Assembly (NCBI GenBank): GCA_964633825.1
Contig: CAZWHE010000170.1
Location: 1-8,105 of the forward strand
Direction: 5' to 3'
Source: CAZWHE01 sp964633825
GTDB lineage: Bacteria > Planctomycetota > B15-G4 > CAYZWU01
Length of the DNA: 8,105 bases
This document shows, in pieces, positions 7,173 through 8,105 of the stretch. The notes below the pieces were generated by a model. That model did no database searches. It was not told the origin of the DNA and saw only the letters and a list, made by a program, of their open reading frames with translations. The translations under genes were made by a program, and so were the position numbers. How positions within the stretch are numbered: the stretch's first letter is position 1; every line of letters starts with the position of its first letter.

Positions 7173-8105
7173 GGCCCACCTCCTTTCCCTTCAGCCGGGC
7201 GATGTTTTTAAAAAACGTGCCGATGACCCAGGCGGCGAATATTCCGATGACGAGGAAGAAGGCCCAAATCCCGATCGTATCGAGAAGCTGAACGGAACCC
7301 TTCGACAGCGAGATGACCTCCATTTCCGTCAGTTTGCCCGGCAGGGCGAAAGCCCTGTTGATGAATCCGGCAAGCACGGCCATGGCGTAGAACCCGCGGA
7401 TCGTCGTCCCCTTGACGACCTTGGTGACCATGGCGCCTATCTGGATGCCGAGGAGCGAACCAAGCAGCATGCCCATGGCGAGCGTGTAGAAGATGAACCC
7501 GTAGATTGCGTACTGGCTGACGGCGGCGTATCCCGCCGTGAACACGATCTGGAAGATATCGGTTCCGACGGTGGTCAGCGAGGAGACGCCGAGAACGTAG
7601 ACAAAGATGGGGAAGGTGAGGAAGCCGCCGCCCACTCCCATGATGGCTGCGCAAAATCCGACGAGCGCTCCGCTCAGGACCAGGAAGAGGGACGAGATTT
7701 TGCGCCCTCCCGGTACGAGCCCCTGATCGAAGGTGACCATGGGCGGGATCTTGACGGACTGGAGCTTCCGGGGGAGGCCGCCCAGGTCCGCCCCCTCGAA
7801 CTTCCCGACGTGCATATCGCTCGGATCATGGCTCTTCCGCGCCTTGAAGAAATCGGTGAGGGCATAGCTTCCGAGCGCGCCGAGCATGAGCACGTAGATC
7901 GTTGTGATGAAGGTATCGCTCAGCACGGGGTTGATGTCGTAGAGCACGCGGTTGATGATTCCGCCGGTGGTAGCGCCGAGGATGGCGCCGATGAGGAAGA
8001 CCATGGCGAGCATGACGTTGACGTTTCCGAGTTTCCGGTGGATCACGCTTCCCATGATCGCCTTGGCGAAGATGTGGAAGAGGTCCGTGCCCACGGCCAG
8101 GATTC
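7162..8105 (-). CDS. TauE/SafE family anion permease, N-terminus cut by window edge
   Basis: The frame is open from the right edge to a stop at 7162-7164, giving 313 visible residues. A GTG at 8094 is a possible start, but the frame continues upstream as Ile-Leu-Ala-Val-Gly-Thr-Asp, which is the conserved end of the first TauE/SafE repeat motif, so the true start lies beyond the window. The second repeat is complete: GVGGGFLTFPIF at about 156-167 and TVGTDIF at about 178-184, counting from the first visible codon. Several hydrophobic segments flank a polar cytoplasmic-type stretch of about 50 residues (around 86-135) between the two halves, longer than in compact family members. The family exports or imports small anions such as sulfite, sulfoacetate or taurine breakdown products, and the substrate here cannot be named. 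It is the first visible gene of the operon and overlaps the next by 11 bases. Confidence 0.9.
   Translation of the reverse strand, partial: ILAVGTDLFHIFAKAIMGSVIHRKLGNVNVMLAMVFLIGAILGATTGGIINRVLYDINPVLSDTFITTIYVLMLGALGSYALTDFFKARKSHDPSDMHVGKFEGADLGGLPRKLQSVKIPPMVTFDQGLVPGGRKISSLFLVLSGALVGFCAAIMGVGGGFLTFPIFVYVLGVSSLTTVGTDIFQIVFTAGYAAVSQYAIYGFIFYTLAMGMLLGSLLGIQIGAMVTKVVKGTTIRGFYAMAVLAGFINRAFALPGKLTEMEVISLSKGSVQLLDTIGIWAFFLVIGIFAAWVIGTFFKNIARLKGKEVGHDR
7179..7184 (-). promoter_or_regulatory. Ribosome binding site of the two-membrane-segment protein gene
   Basis: AGGAGG on the minus strand lies six bases before the ATG at 7172. It sits within the last codons of the permease gene, so the downstream start depends on translation or transcription through the permease. 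Confidence 0.8.

Noticed and set aside
6177..7211. 344-codon open frame on the plus strand
   Set aside because: It is antisense to the phosphotransferase start and the two-membrane-segment gene, whose overlap, ribosome binding site and membrane segments are more convincing.
8092..8094. GTG at 8094 as the start of the permease gene
   Set aside because: The codons just upstream continue the conserved AVGTD motif, which is mirrored by TVGTD in the second half, and a TauE/SafE protein needs the first repeat's membrane segment before it. The gene is therefore cut by the window edge.

Overview
The window is GC-rich bacterial DNA (about 60-65% G+C by eye) with tightly packed genes, Shine-Dalgarno sites and sigma70-like promoter boxes. 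It holds six protein-coding genes and no RNA gene, insertion sequence or CRISPR array that I can see. The lineage cannot be fixed from sequence alone. The pairing of a large PEP-synthase-like phosphotransferase with a TauE/SafE permease reminds me of Deltaproteobacteria/Desulfobacterota, but that is recall and not proof.

Left part (1-2215 and on to 3865). A secreted protein with a discoidin-like (F5/8 type C) fold runs off the left edge on the minus strand. It is divergent from a two-gene histidine-degradation unit on the plus strand: hutH (histidine ammonia-lyase) then hutU (urocanate hydratase). Together these convert L-histidine to urocanate and then to 4-imidazolone-5-propionate. The 88-bp divergent spacer holds two abutting promoter candidates, and the one for the secreted gene would place the transcript start at or within one base of the start codon (leaderless). 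The 113-bp hutH-hutU spacer is largely filled by two abutting hairpins.

Right part (3867-8105, minus strand). Three genes form a compact operon, read from right to left: a TauE/SafE-family anion permease (cut by the right edge), a 228-residue protein with one membrane segment at each end, and an 868-residue protein. The last carries a PEP-synthase-type ATP-grasp domain and a phosphohistidine swivel domain. In place of the usual PEP/pyruvate-binding barrel it has a C-terminal region of about 280 residues that I do not recognise. The first two genes overlap by 11 bp and the last two are 12 bp apart, so they probably act together. A plausible but unproven reading is membrane transport of a small anion linked to a cytoplasmic phosphotransfer enzyme. 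This is the most interesting part of the window.

The hutU and phosphotransferase genes converge with a single base between their stop codons, so transcripts from either side must end inside, or run through, the opposing gene.
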